Source of the DNA: Roseospirillum parvum
GTDB taxonomy: Bacteria > Pseudomonadota > Alphaproteobacteria > Rhodospirillales > Rhodospirillaceae
DNA length: 64,000 bases
Assembly: GCF_900100455.1 (NCBI RefSeq)
Contig: NZ_FNCV01000011.1
Location: forward strand, 1-64,000
Direction of reading: 5' to 3'
This document shows, in pieces, positions 12,801 through 19,927 of this stretch (position 1 is its first letter; the number at the start of each line of letters is the position of its first letter). The position numbers were made by a program, and so were the translations under genes. The notes under the pieces were generated by a model. It saw only the letters and a program-made list of their open reading frames with translations, did no database searches and was not told the origin of the DNA.

Positions 12801-12928
12801 ACCGTCGGCGGGGCGATCTGCGGGTACTGGCTGACCGGCAGCGAGAGCACCGACAGCACGCCGATGCCCATGATGAAAATGGCGATCACCCACGCGAAAA
12901 CCGGGCGGTCGATAAAAAAGCGGGACAT
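9809..12928 (-). CDS. RND multidrug efflux transporter, AcrB/MexB (HAE1) family
   Basis: 1039 residues, the inner-membrane proton antiporter of a tripartite drug pump. The start MSRFFIDRPVFAWVIAIFIM is the first transmembrane helix of HAE1 pumps. Helix 4 keeps the paired aspartates of the proton relay in LLVDDAIVVVENVERIM; GFLPDEDQG and the FVLVQGPAGSTA segment are porter-domain hallmarks. The second half repeats the first (TIGLTGKNAILIVEFA). It lies 63 nt behind its periplasmic adaptor gene in the same orientation; no outer-membrane channel gene accompanies it here. Expression is presumably controlled by the divergent TetR regulator. AGGAG lies 9 nt before the ATG. Confidence 0.95.
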   Translation of the reverse strand: MSRFFIDRPVFAWVIAIFIMGIGVLSVLSLPVSQYPQIAPPTVNVSANYPGASARTVESTVTQVIEQQMTGLDGLRYLSSTSNAAGSAEITLTFETGTDPDIAQVQVQNKLSQATPLLPEAVQRQGVTVEKSAAGFLMVIGLIAEEGAAQSDLNDVDLSDYLASNLEEEISRIEGVGEVTVFGSPYAMRIWLDPERLAAYELAPSDVVAAVSAQNAQISAGQFGALPAPEGQAINATITAQSLLTTPTDFEQVVVRAETDGGLVLLKDVARVEIGAESYRTIPRYKGRPAAGMALRLASGANALDTANRVKARMDELAQFFPEGITYTIPYDTTPFVKISIEEVVATLFEAIVLVFVVMLLFLGNIRATLIPTLAVPVVLLGTFGVLAAFGFSINTLTMLAMVLAIGLLVDDAIVVVENVERIMEEEDLDPREATRKSMGQITGALIGIALVLSAVFVPMAFFGGSTGVIYRQFSVAIVSAMILSVVVALTLSPALCATLLKARQTHPKRGPLAWFNNSFTWLTERYAKGVGGIVKRPLRLGLIYLALVGGMGVLFTQTPTGFLPDEDQGILFVLVQGPAGSTAQQTREVMTHIEDHFLNAEAENVEGLFTVVGFSFAGSGQNTGIGFVRLKDWDERPRPDQGVQAIAGRAWGALSGVQGAMIFPVVPPAVIELGNVSGFDVYLQARAGQTHDELLAARNQLMGMASQSPMIGSIRPNGLEDAPQFFLDVDWRKAGAMGLTAADVSQLLSTAWSGSYVNDFLDRGRIKKVYVQGEPDARSTPDDIERWRVRNESGGLVPFSNFADGSWRFGPQGLYRYNGMPAMQLQGQPVPGVTTGEAMDEMERLAGQLPPGFDLAWTGLSLEERQTGGQAPLLYALSLAAVFLSLAALYESWAIPVAVMFAMPLGVLGALLAALVGGFANDVFFQVGILTTIGLTGKNAILIVEFARHRQESGEPLLTAVVEAARQRFRPIVMTSMAFGLGVTPLVISSGAGSAGRNAIGSGVLGGMLAATILGTLLVPLFYTIIRQLTGRVGAGQG

Positions 12929-12932
12929 CTGG

Positions 12933-12965
12933 CGGCTCCTGGGGGGCGGCTCCTGGGGGGCGGCT
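12933..12965. repeat. Tandem 14-bp duplication carrying the RND ribosome-binding site
   Basis: The unit CGGCTCCTGGGGGG occurs twice in tandem (12933-12946, 12947-12960) with a third partial copy. On the minus strand each full copy contains CAGGAG, so the RND gene has a duplicated Shine-Dalgarno motif, the nearer one correctly spaced. Confidence 0.8.
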
Positions 12966-12991
12966 GCGGACGGACGGGGGGCGGTTGACGA

Positions 12992-14194
12992 TCAGTTGGT
13001 GCTGGCGGCCGGGGCGGCGTTGTTGCCTCCCGACGGGCTGTTCGGGTCGCCGCCCTGCTCGGTCGGGGTGACCTGAGCCCCCGGGCGGGCCTTCTGCAGG
13101 CCCTTGACGATCAGCCGGTCGCCGTCCTTCAGGCCGGCGCTGACCACCCAGTCGTTGCCCTGGGCCTGAACCACGGTCAACTCGCGCGGCTCGACCGTGT
13201 TGTCCGGGCCGACGACCAGGGCGGTGGGGCGGCCCCGGCGGTCGTGGCTGACCCCTTCCTGGGGCGCCAACACGGCGTCCTTGACCACGCCCTGGGGCAT
13301 CACCACCCGCACGTACATGCCGGGCAGCAGCAGGCGGTCGGGGTTGGGGAACTCCAGGCGCAGGGTGACCACCCCGGTCTGCTCGTTGACGTTGGGTTCG
13401 GCGGCGCGCAGCGAGCCGGTGTGCTCGTAGGCCTTGCCGTCGGCCAGGGTCAGGCGCACGGCGTCCGAGCCGGCGGGAACCTGACTGGGCGACTGGCCGG
13501 CCTTGGCGCGGCGCCAGGACAGCACCTCGGCCGCCGACTGGGTGACGTCGACCAGCACCGGATCAATGGTGCGGATGACCGCCAGCGGCGTGGCCTGACC
13601 GCTGGTCACCAGGGCGCCCTGGGTGGTCAGCGAGCGGCCGATGACGCCGGCCAGCGGCGCCTTGATGGTGGTCCGGTCGAGCTCGATGCGGGCCGAGCGC
13701 AGGGCGGCCTGGGCCACCTTGACGGCGGCCGCCGCCTCGTCGCGCGCCGCCACCGCCTCGTCCAGGGTGCGCTGGCTGGCGACCCGCTCGCGGACCAGCT
13801 TGGCGGCCCGGTCGGCCTCGCGGTCGGCCGCCTTCAGGGTGGCCTGGGCCTGGGCGATCTGGGCCTCGGCCGAGGCCACCTGGGCGGCGTAGGTGTCGGG
13901 ATCGATGCGGTACAGCGGTTGCCCCAGGGCGACATCGGAGCCTTCCTGGAACAGACGCTCGGTGATGATGCCGTTGACCTGGGGACGCACCTCGGCCACC
14001 CCGGAGGCGACCACGCGGCCCGGCAGATCGGCGGTCAGGGTGATGTCCCGCTGCTGCACGGTGACCACCGTCACCGCCGGCGGCGGGCCGCCGCCACCGG
14101 GGGCCTGGGCGGCGGCCGGGGCGACCAGCAGGCAGAGGACAAACAGCGCACCGAGGATCGGGCCAACGGGCCCGGATCGCGCACGAACGATCAT
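12992..14194 (-). CDS. RND efflux periplasmic adaptor (membrane fusion protein)
   Basis: 400 residues from the ATG at 14194 (MIVRARSGPVGPILGALF), chosen because CCAGGAGAG lies 8 nt upstream; the reading frame stays open further upstream without a comparable start. A signal sequence ends near APAAAQA and is followed by a Gly/Pro linker. Then come the adaptor core VTVVTVQQRDITLTADLPGR, the lipoyl-hairpin region rich in Ala/Arg (VASAEAQIAQAQATLKAADRE), and the beta-barrel with IKAPLAGVIGRS. It bridges the inner-membrane RND pump and an outer-membrane channel. No lipobox Cys is seen at the cleavage site. It is the first gene of the two-gene pump operon. Confidence 0.93.
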   Translation of the reverse strand: MIVRARSGPVGPILGALFVLCLLVAPAAAQAPGGGGPPPAVTVVTVQQRDITLTADLPGRVVASGVAEVRPQVNGIITERLFQEGSDVALGQPLYRIDPDTYAAQVASAEAQIAQAQATLKAADREADRAAKLVRERVASQRTLDEAVAARDEAAAAVKVAQAALRSARIELDRTTIKAPLAGVIGRSLTTQGALVTSGQATPLAVIRTIDPVLVDVTQSAAEVLSWRRAKAGQSPSQVPAGSDAVRLTLADGKAYEHTGSLRAAEPNVNEQTGVVTLRLEFPNPDRLLLPGMYVRVVMPQGVVKDAVLAPQEGVSHDRRGRPTALVVGPDNTVEPRELTVVQAQGNDWVVSAGLKDGDRLIVKGLQKARPGAQVTPTEQGGDPNSPSGGNNAAPAASTN

Positions 14195-14270
14195 GGGAGC
14201 TCTCCTGGGGTGGTTTCCCGGCGGCTTCGCAAGCGACGACCCCGGCAAACCGATCTTTTTTGGAAACTGG

Positions 14271-14291
14271 ACGGTATTGGAAATAGACCGT
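14271..14291. promoter_or_regulatory. Likely operator of the TetR-family repressor
   Basis: ACGGT-N11-ACCGT inverted repeat, with partial symmetry inside, located 12 nt before the regulator start and 77 nt before the adaptor start in the divergent intergenic region. Position and size fit a TetR dimer site shared by both genes. This is inferred from symmetry alone. Confidence 0.5.
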
Positions 14292-14302
14292 ATCCTGGAA
14301 CG

Positions 14303-14989
14303 ATGCAAGAGAGATTGTGTGACACCGCCCCCAAACCCATGCCGCGCCGCCGCGGACGCCCGCCCCTCGACCCCGGGCAGCGCGAGGCATTGATCCTCGA
14401 TGCCCTGGAAAAGCTGGTCGCCACCAAGGGTCTGAAGGCGGCCACCATGGACGCGGTGGCGCGCGCCGCCGGCATGTCCAAGCGCACCCTGTATGCCATC
14501 CACGACAGCCGGGCGGCGCTGTTCACGGCCTGGGTGCGTCGGGTGCGGGCCTCGCTGGTCCGTCCGCTGCCGGCCGAGGCCCACGACCTGCCGCTGAAGG
14601 AGCGCCTGCACCTGCTGTTGCGGCGCGAGGTGCGGGCCCGCATTTCCGAACGCCGGCTGGCCGTGCTGCGGGCGATGATCGCCGAGGCCCCGGAGGCCCA
14701 GCAGGTGGCCCAGGCCTTCCTGCGCGAGGGGGCGGGCACGGCGCGGGCGATGATCGCCGAGGAGTTGGCACGGGCCATGGCGCGCGGCGAAATCGTGCCG
14801 CTCGACCCCCAGGCGGCGTCCGAGGTGTTGTTCGACATGGTCTACCACAATCCGCTCGATTGGCTGCTCGACTCGCAGCGGCCGCCGCTCGACGCCGAAC
14901 AGGCCGAGGCGCGGCTGGGTCTGGCCATCGGCCTGTTCCTGGACGGGGCGCGGGTCCGCCGTCAGGAAAGCCTGGCCGTGGGGAATTAA
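14303..14989 (+). CDS. TetR/AcrR-family transcriptional regulator
   Basis: 228 residues from ATG 14303; another in-frame ATG at 14339 would remove 12. The N-terminal helix-turn-helix region reads RRRGRPPLDPGQREALILDA, then VATKGLKAATMDAVARAAGM and SKRTLYAIHDSRAALFTAWV, a textbook TetR DNA-binding domain. The C-terminal half (about residues 85-228) is an Ala/Arg/Glu-rich ligand-binding domain of the AcrR C-terminal type. It is divergent from the RND adaptor-pump operon, 108 nt away, and is probably its repressor, relieved by a pump substrate. No strong Shine-Dalgarno is visible before either start. Confidence 0.9.
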   Translation: MQERLCDTAPKPMPRRRGRPPLDPGQREALILDALEKLVATKGLKAATMDAVARAAGMSKRTLYAIHDSRAALFTAWVRRVRASLVRPLPAEAHDLPLKERLHLLLRREVRARISERRLAVLRAMIAEAPEAQQVAQAFLREGAGTARAMIAEELARAMARGEIVPLDPQAASEVLFDMVYHNPLDWLLDSQRPPLDAEQAEARLGLAIGLFLDGARVRRQESLAVGN

Positions 14990-15047
14990 AATAGCGCGCT
15001 ATATATAGTCCGACCATCGAGGCGCGGCAAGCCCTGATCGCCATCCC

Positions 15048-16652
15048 CTATGGCAGCCGCGCCGCGCCGCCCCGCCTGGGGTCGCCGACCGCCGCCAGTT
15101 GGACCCCCCGGGCCGTGGCCCGATGCGCCACCGCGTGCACGCCGCCGAAGAACATGTTGGGGCCGTCCCACTCCACCACCTTGTCGACCATGCCGTCGGG
15201 CAGGGCGGCGACGGCCCGGCGCGCCGGCTCGCTGAAACCGGGCTCCAGGTTGAGGGTGCCGGCCTCGAAGTGCAGGCGCGGCGCGTCGACCGCCCGCTCC
15301 AGGTCGTGGCCCAGCCACAGCCGGTTGGCCAGCACCTGGAGGATCGCCGTGCGGATGCGGTTGGAGCCGCCCGAGCCAAGGGCCAGCCGGGTGCCGTCCG
15401 GAGCCTCCAACAGGCTGGGCGCCATCATCGAGGAGAGCCGGGTGTCGGTGGGCCAGCTGTGGAAGCCGCCTGGGCTCAGGTCTTCCTCGCCCAGCATGTT
15501 GTTCATCATGATGTCGGTGCCGGGCAGGATCCAGCCGTTGCCCTCGCCGTTGGAGACGGTCAGCGCCGCCGCTCCGCCGGCGCCATCGACCACGCTGATG
15601 TGGGTGGTGCCCCGGAAGGCCGGCGGATGGCCCTCGAGGGCGGCCAGACAGGCGGCCAGATGGCGCTCAACGAAGCTGGCCGAGGCCAGGGTGGCGGCGG
15701 CCCCTTCGGGGTCCTCGGCGAGGCGGCTTTCCTGGCGCGCCCGGTTGGTCGCCGCCATCGCCGCGACCAGCCGGCACAGGTGCCCGGGGGCGCCGAAGGT
15801 GGTGCCGGCCAGCCCGCTGCCTTCCAGCAGCCCGAGGGCGAAGGCGATCAGCACCCCGCCGGTGGAGGGCGGCGGGTTGGTGAACAGGCGCTGCCCGCCC
15901 ACCTCGACGCTCAGCGGGCGGCGCAGCTCCATGCGGTAGCCGCTCAGATCGTCGGGGCCGAGAAAGCCCCCCTCGGCCTGGGCGGCGAGCAGCCGTTGGC
16001 CGGGCTCCCCTTCATAGAAGAAGCGGTCGCCCTCGCGGGCCAACTCCTCCAGCAGGGGGCCCAGGTTGGGCAGGCGGATGGTCGCCCCGGCGCCCTTCAG
16101 GGTGCCGTTGGCCCCGGCGCCCTTCAGGGTGCCGTCGGGATCGCAGTACAGGGCGCGCGCGCCCTCGGTGGCGGTGAAGATCGGCCCGACGACGCTCAGG
16201 ATGTAGGCCTGAAGCGCCGACAGCGGCACGCCCTGGCCGGCCAGGGTCACCGCCGGGGCGACCACCTCGGTCAGCGGCATGTGGCCGAAGCGGCGGTGGG
16301 TCTCGACCAGCCCGCGCGGCAGGCCGGGCACCGCCACCGCCCCCTGGCCGATATGGAAATCCTGGGTGACGGTGCCGAAGTCGGCGACGATGGGGTGGAA
16401 ATCCACCTCCTCCAGGGGCCGGCGACGGCGCGGCGTGTGGGTGAAGAAGTCGCACACCAGGGGCGCCCGGTCAGGCGGATGGACCAGCAGGAAGCCACCG
16501 CCGCCCAGCGACGCGAGCACCGGCTCGGCGACGCAGGCGGCGGCCACCCCGGCCAGCGCCGCGTCGACCGCGTTGCCGCCGGCTTTCAGCACCTCGGCGG
16601 CGACATCGGCGGTCACCGGATGGCCGGCGGCGACGGCTCCACGCCCGGACAT
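15048..16652 (-). CDS. ggt: Gamma-glutamyltransferase family protein
   Basis: 534 residues from ATG 16652, preferred over an upstream ATG at 16667 because GGGGGAG stands 6-7 nt before it. GGT is an N-terminal nucleophile hydrolase that autocleaves at a Thr; the processing site is TTHISVVD with the nucleophile Thr350, and the downstream GTDIMMNNMLGE and GSGGSNRIRTAI are the glutamate-binding stretches. The N terminus MSGRGAVAAGHPVTADVAAE lacks a signal peptide, so unlike E. coli Ggt it should stay in the cytoplasm. Substrate is uncertain; this signal-less branch includes enzymes of unknown acyl donors. An internal 9-residue duplication is described separately. Confidence 0.9.
   Translation of the reverse strand: MSGRGAVAAGHPVTADVAAEVLKAGGNAVDAALAGVAAACVAEPVLASLGGGGFLLVHPPDRAPLVCDFFTHTPRRRRPLEEVDFHPIVADFGTVTQDFHIGQGAVAVPGLPRGLVETHRRFGHMPLTEVVAPAVTLAGQGVPLSALQAYILSVVGPIFTATEGARALYCDPDGTLKGAGANGTLKGAGATIRLPNLGPLLEELAREGDRFFYEGEPGQRLLAAQAEGGFLGPDDLSGYRMELRRPLSVEVGGQRLFTNPPPSTGGVLIAFALGLLEGSGLAGTTFGAPGHLCRLVAAMAATNRARQESRLAEDPEGAAATLASASFVERHLAACLAALEGHPPAFRGTTHISVVDGAGGAAALTVSNGEGNGWILPGTDIMMNNMLGEEDLSPGGFHSWPTDTRLSSMMAPSLLEAPDGTRLALGSGGSNRIRTAILQVLANRLWLGHDLERAVDAPRLHFEAGTLNLEPGFSEPARRAVAALPDGMVDKVVEWDGPNMFFGGVHAVAHRATARGVQLAAVGDPRRGGAARLP
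16084..16137. repeat. 27-bp in-frame tandem duplication inside ggt
   Basis: GCCCCGGCGCCCTTCAGGGT starts at both 16084 and 16111, a period of 27 bp equal to nine codons, giving the protein repeat GTLKGAGAN-GTLKGAGAT. The two copies are virtually identical, which indicates recent slippage or a copy-number-variable site. Confidence 0.9.
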
Positions 16653-16750
16653 GACAGACTCCCCCATCCCTCGCCAGCGGGCCGGCGAAAAAAGAAACCC
16701 TGGTAGCCGTCACCCCAGGGGTCTGTCAACGCGGCGTGGGCCGGGCCGGC

Positions 16751-16948
16751 TCAGCAGGGGTGGGGTCTGGAGCAGGGGGGCGCGGCCGGGGTGGCCGGTC
16801 GTCGGGGAACCATCCCGGCAAGGCGGTGGGCCACCGTCTGCAAGGCGCGGCGGACAGCCAGCGCGTGCAGCTTGCGGCCGCGCCGGATGAGGTGGGCGCG
16901 GGTGGCGGAATCGAGGCTGGTGAAGTCGGGCAGGTTGTCGGGAGACAT
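16751..16948 (-). CDS. Small basic protein of unknown function
   Basis: 65 residues from ATG 16948, which has an excellent AAGGAGAG 8 nt upstream. The sequence starts MSPDNLPDFTSLDSATRAHL; the middle IRRGRKLHALAVRRALQTVA is an amphipathic basic helix, and the tail is Pro/Arg-rich. The charged helix resembles short proteobacterial proteins of the DUF1127/RSP_7527 kind, which are often stress-regulated and may bind RNA, but I do not claim membership. It is divergent from the LysR-type gene at 17063, so that regulator may control it. The gap 16653-16750 holds nothing I recognise. Confidence 0.65.
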   Translation of the reverse strand: MSPDNLPDFTSLDSATRAHLIRRGRKLHALAVRRALQTVAHRLAGMVPRRPATPAAPPCSRPHPC

Positions 16949-17062
16949 CGGGTGCTCTCCTTTCCGGGAGGATGGCGCAACCTTAACTCCCGCCACCGGG
17001 ATTGATAATCATCACCGCATGCGTATAATATTTGCGCGAAATGCATAGATGGAGCCCGCGCC

Positions 17063-17995
17063 ATGGACCTGCTCGCCGCCATGCGGCTGTTCACCACGGC
17101 GGTCGATGCCGGCAGTTTTTCCGAGGCCGGGCGACGTCTGGGGCTGACCCCGTCCTCGGTCTCGCGGCAGATCGGGGGGCTGGAAAGCCACCTGTCGGCC
17201 CGCCTGCTCCATCGCACCACCCGGCGTCTGGCGCTGACCGAGGCCGGGCGGCTGTTCGACCGCCGGGCCCGCCACATCCTGGCCGAGGCGGCCGACGCCA
17301 CCCGCGCCGTGGCCGAACTGGACGCCACCCCGCGGGGCACCCTCAAGGTCAACCTGCCGGTCGCCTTTGGCACCCTGCAAATCGCCCCGCTGCTGCCCCG
17401 CTTCCTGGCCGAGACCCCGGGGGTGGACCTGGACCTGACCTTTTCCGACGAGTTCGTCGATGTCATCGACGGCGGCTATGACGTGGTGCTGCGTATCGGG
17501 GCGCTCAAGGATTCCTCGCTGATCGCCCGCAAGCTGGCCGACAACCGGCGCATCATCTACGGCGCCCCGGCCTATCTGGCCCGCCACGGGGCGCCGGAGC
17601 GGCCGGAGGATCTGGCCGATCACCAGTGCCTGCTGTTCAAGTACCAGCCCGGCGAGGCCCAGGTGTGGCGCCTGAGCCGCCCCGAGGGCATGGTCGAGGT
17701 GGCGGTCAGCGGGCCGATCCGGGCCAACAACTCCACCACCTTGACCGAGGCGGCGGTGCAGGGGGCGGGGCTGGCCATGCTCTCCACCTGGCTGGTTGGC
17801 AGCCATGTGCGGGAGGGGCGGCTGGTCCCCCTGTTCACCGAGTACCAGACCACCCCGACCGGGGCCCAGTCGGGCATATTCGCCGTCTACCCGCCGACCC
17901 GTCAGGCGGCGCCCAAGGTGCGCGCCTTCATCGACTTCCTGGGCCGTCACATCCCCAATCCGCCGCCCTGGGAGGCCGACGCCCTGCCCGGCTGA
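17063..17995 (+). CDS. LysR-family transcriptional regulator (CrgA-like branch)
   Basis: 310 residues. The N-terminal winged helix reads MDLLAAMRLFTTAVDAGSFS then LGLTPSSVSRQIGGLESHLS and RLLHRTTRRLALTEAG, the standard LysR DNA-binding domain in the CrgA/DmlR-type form. Residues 90-300 make the periplasmic-binding-protein-like effector domain, with DLTFSDEFVDVIDGGYDVVL and the RKLADNRRIIYGAPAYLARHG stretch typical of this subgroup. It is divergent from the 65-residue protein gene; with no enzyme gene beside it the inducer is unknown. GGAG lies about 10 nt before the ATG. Confidence 0.93.
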   Translation: MDLLAAMRLFTTAVDAGSFSEAGRRLGLTPSSVSRQIGGLESHLSARLLHRTTRRLALTEAGRLFDRRARHILAEAADATRAVAELDATPRGTLKVNLPVAFGTLQIAPLLPRFLAETPGVDLDLTFSDEFVDVIDGGYDVVLRIGALKDSSLIARKLADNRRIIYGAPAYLARHGAPERPEDLADHQCLLFKYQPGEAQVWRLSRPEGMVEVAVSGPIRANNSTTLTEAAVQGAGLAMLSTWLVGSHVREGRLVPLFTEYQTTPTGAQSGIFAVYPPTRQAAPKVRAFIDFLGRHIPNPPPWEADALPG

Positions 17996-18008
17996 GACCC
18001 CGTCGGCG

Positions 18009-18965
18009 TCAGCAGCCTTGCTGGTCCAGGTCGGCCGGCGGCGGGGGCAGCGGCCTGGGGGGCGGGGTGACGGGGATGTGCTCGCGGTCCAGGCCGAAGG
18101 CCTGGCAGACTCCATCGAGCAGCGGCGGCAACTCATCGACCGCCGGCGGGATGCCCCTGGCGTGGGCGAAGGTCAGCCGTTCCGCCTCGTCGAGCACGGC
18201 GCGGCAGATGACCACGGCTTCGGCATGGCGGCTGTCGGGGTGCCGGCGGTCCAGGGTTTCGCGGCAGGCCAGGGCGAGCCGCTCCAGCGAGGCGGTGGCA
18301 TGGTCCACATCGACCTCGTTCTGCTCGTAGAGCCATTGCAGGCTGGCCAGCAGGCGGGCGATGAGGCCGGCCAGGGCGACGATGCGCCGGTCGTTGAGCT
18401 GGCGCTGGGCCTGCTCGGTTTCCGCCGCGATGTCCTCGCGCTTGCGCCGGTCGAGGGTTTTCATGTTCAGCGGATTGGGCACCGGGAAGGCGATGCTCTG
18501 GGCGCCGCGCCGGGCGTGCTGGCGGCGCTCCGGGCCGACGTAGTCCGAGGTGACGACGAACGGCCGGCGCTCGCGCACCAGCAGGTCGAGCCGGCGGTCG
18601 AAGTAGTCGCTGGGCCAGGGGATCGACACCACGTCGTCGGCCCCGGCGTTGATCATCGCCTTCACCTGCGTCTCGCTGGCCGTCTGGGCGATGACGATGA
18701 TCGGCACGAACGGGCTGGCGGTCCGCCGCTGCAGGCGGACATCGCGGATCAGGCGCGCCACTTCCGCCTCGCCACACCCCAGGTCGACCACCAGCAGGTC
18801 CGGATCGAGACTGTCCAGGGTCGCGTCGAGGGCTTCCAGGCTGTCGACCCGGATGGTGTCGCGAAAGCCCAGGTAGTAGAGGTTGCTGCGCACCGTCTGC
18901 ATGCGTTGCGGGTCGCACAGGCCGACCAGGGCGCGGGCGTTGGCGAACGAGTAGCTCAGGGCCAT
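18009..18965 (-). CDS. Response-regulator receiver protein without recognisable output domain
   Basis: 318 residues from ATG 18965. Residues 1-125 form a receiver-like fold: MALSYSFANARALVGLCDPQ, then DPDLLVVDLGCGEAEVARLI with the phospho-acceptor Asp, VPIIVIAQTASETQVKAMIN and AGADDVVSIPWP. It differs from canonical receivers in the switch region. After a linker with VGPERRQHARR and LDRRKREDI comes an alpha-helical region (about 165-260) and a proline-rich tail. No DNA-binding, GGDEF or kinase motif is visible. Ribosome site is weak. It may be a stand-alone scaffold or motility/stress adaptor; function unassigned. It follows rsmA on the same strand by 59 nt in the opposite order of transcription, so it could be the end of the lpt-surA-pdxA-rsmA transcript. 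Confidence 0.8.
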   Translation of the reverse strand: MALSYSFANARALVGLCDPQRMQTVRSNLYYLGFRDTIRVDSLEALDATLDSLDPDLLVVDLGCGEAEVARLIRDVRLQRRTASPFVPIIVIAQTASETQVKAMINAGADDVVSIPWPSDYFDRRLDLLVRERRPFVVTSDYVGPERRQHARRGAQSIAFPVPNPLNMKTLDRRKREDIAAETEQAQRQLNDRRIVALAGLIARLLASLQWLYEQNEVDVDHATASLERLALACRETLDRRHPDSRHAEAVVICRAVLDEAERLTFAHARGIPPAVDELPPLLDGVCQAFGLDREHIPVTPPPRPLPPPPADLDQQGC

Positions 18966-19024
18966 GGGCGAAACGGCGGTGTGGGCGGGGGGCGGTGAGG
19001 CTTGTTCAGCAAGGACCCACCCTA

Positions 19025-19927
19025 TCACGAAAGGCCGGGGGGCGGCAGCCGTCGCAGAAGGGCGGTGAAGTCGGCCACCCCCAGGGTTTCGGCGCGGGCC
19101 GTGGGATCGAGCCCGGCGGCCCGGCACAGAGCCTCGCCGTCGCCCCCCGGGGCGAGGCTCTTGAGGCTGGATTTCAGCATCTTGCGGCGCTGCCCGAAAG
19201 CCGCCTGGGTGAGCCGCGCCATGGCCGCGATGTCCTCGGCCGGCGGCAGCTCGGGGCGCGGGGTCAGGCGGACCACCCGCGACCACACCTTGGGCGGCGG
19301 GGTGAAGGCGCGGGGGTTGACGTCGAACAGCGCCTCGGCGTGGCACAGCCAGTGGGTCAGCACCGACAGCCGGCCGTAGGTCTTGCCGCCCGGCTCGGCG
19401 GTCAGACGCTCGGCCACCTCGCGCTGGAACATCAGGACCATGGTGGCGAGCTGGCTGGCCTGACTCAGCCAGCCGACCAGCAGCGGCGTGCCCACGTTGT
19501 AGGGCAGGTTGGCGACCACCCGGCGCGGCGGCGGGCCCAGCTCGGCCAGTGACACGGTCAGGGCGTCGGCCTCGATCAGGCGCACCTCGGCCCGCCCGGC
19601 GTAGGCGGCGGCCAACTCCTCGACCACCGGCCGGCAGCGCGGGTCGCGCTCCACGGCGACCAGACGGCGCGCCCCGGCGGCGAGCAGGGAGCGGGTCAGC
19701 CCCCCCGGCCCGGGGCCGATCTCGATCACCGTGCCCTGGCCCAGGTCGCCGGCGGCGCGGGCGATGCGGTCGGTCAGGTTGGCGTCGAGCAGGAAGTGCT
19801 GGCCCAGGGCCTTGCGGGCGTCCAGGCCGTGGCGGGCGATGACCTCGCGCAAGGGGGGCAGCGGCGGGGCCGGGATCGGGGCGGGATTCGCGGTGTCGTT
19901 CACGATGTCGTTCACGGTGTCGTTCAC
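19025..19927 (-). CDS. rsmA: 16S rRNA (adenine1518-N6/adenine1519-N6)-dimethyltransferase
   Basis: 300 residues, KsgA/RsmA family: dimethylates two adjacent adenines in the 3' hairpin of 16S rRNA during 30S assembly, using S-adenosylmethionine. The signature starts LREVIARHGLDARKALGQHF, then IEIGPGPGGLT (motif I), AVERD (motif II), EADAL (motif III) and VANLPYNVGTPLL (motif IV, catalytic N-L-P-Y). The GTG start overlaps the pdxA stop (GTGA). The first codons are three copies of a 12-bp unit each beginning with GTG, so the true start among three is not settled. The order lptD-surA-pdxA-rsmA is conserved widely in proteobacteria. Confidence 0.95.
   Translation of the reverse strand: MNDTVNDIVNDTANPAPIPAPPLPPLREVIARHGLDARKALGQHFLLDANLTDRIARAAGDLGQGTVIEIGPGPGGLTRSLLAAGARRLVAVERDPRCRPVVEELAAAYAGRAEVRLIEADALTVSLAELGPPPRRVVANLPYNVGTPLLVGWLSQASQLATMVLMFQREVAERLTAEPGGKTYGRLSVLTHWLCHAEALFDVNPRAFTPPPKVWSRVVRLTPRPELPPAEDIAAMARLTQAAFGQRRKMLKSSLKSLAPGGDGEALCRAAGLDPTARAETLGVADFTALLRRLPPPGLS

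Noticed and set aside
9584-12988. Very long plus-strand reading frame opposite the RND pump gene
   Set aside because: Antisense shadow of a high-GC gene; His/Gln/Gly/Arg-rich translation without domains.
12992-14848. 618-codon form of the efflux adaptor
   Set aside because: Codons upstream of 14194 are antisense to the TetR gene; signal peptide and ribosome site mark 14194.
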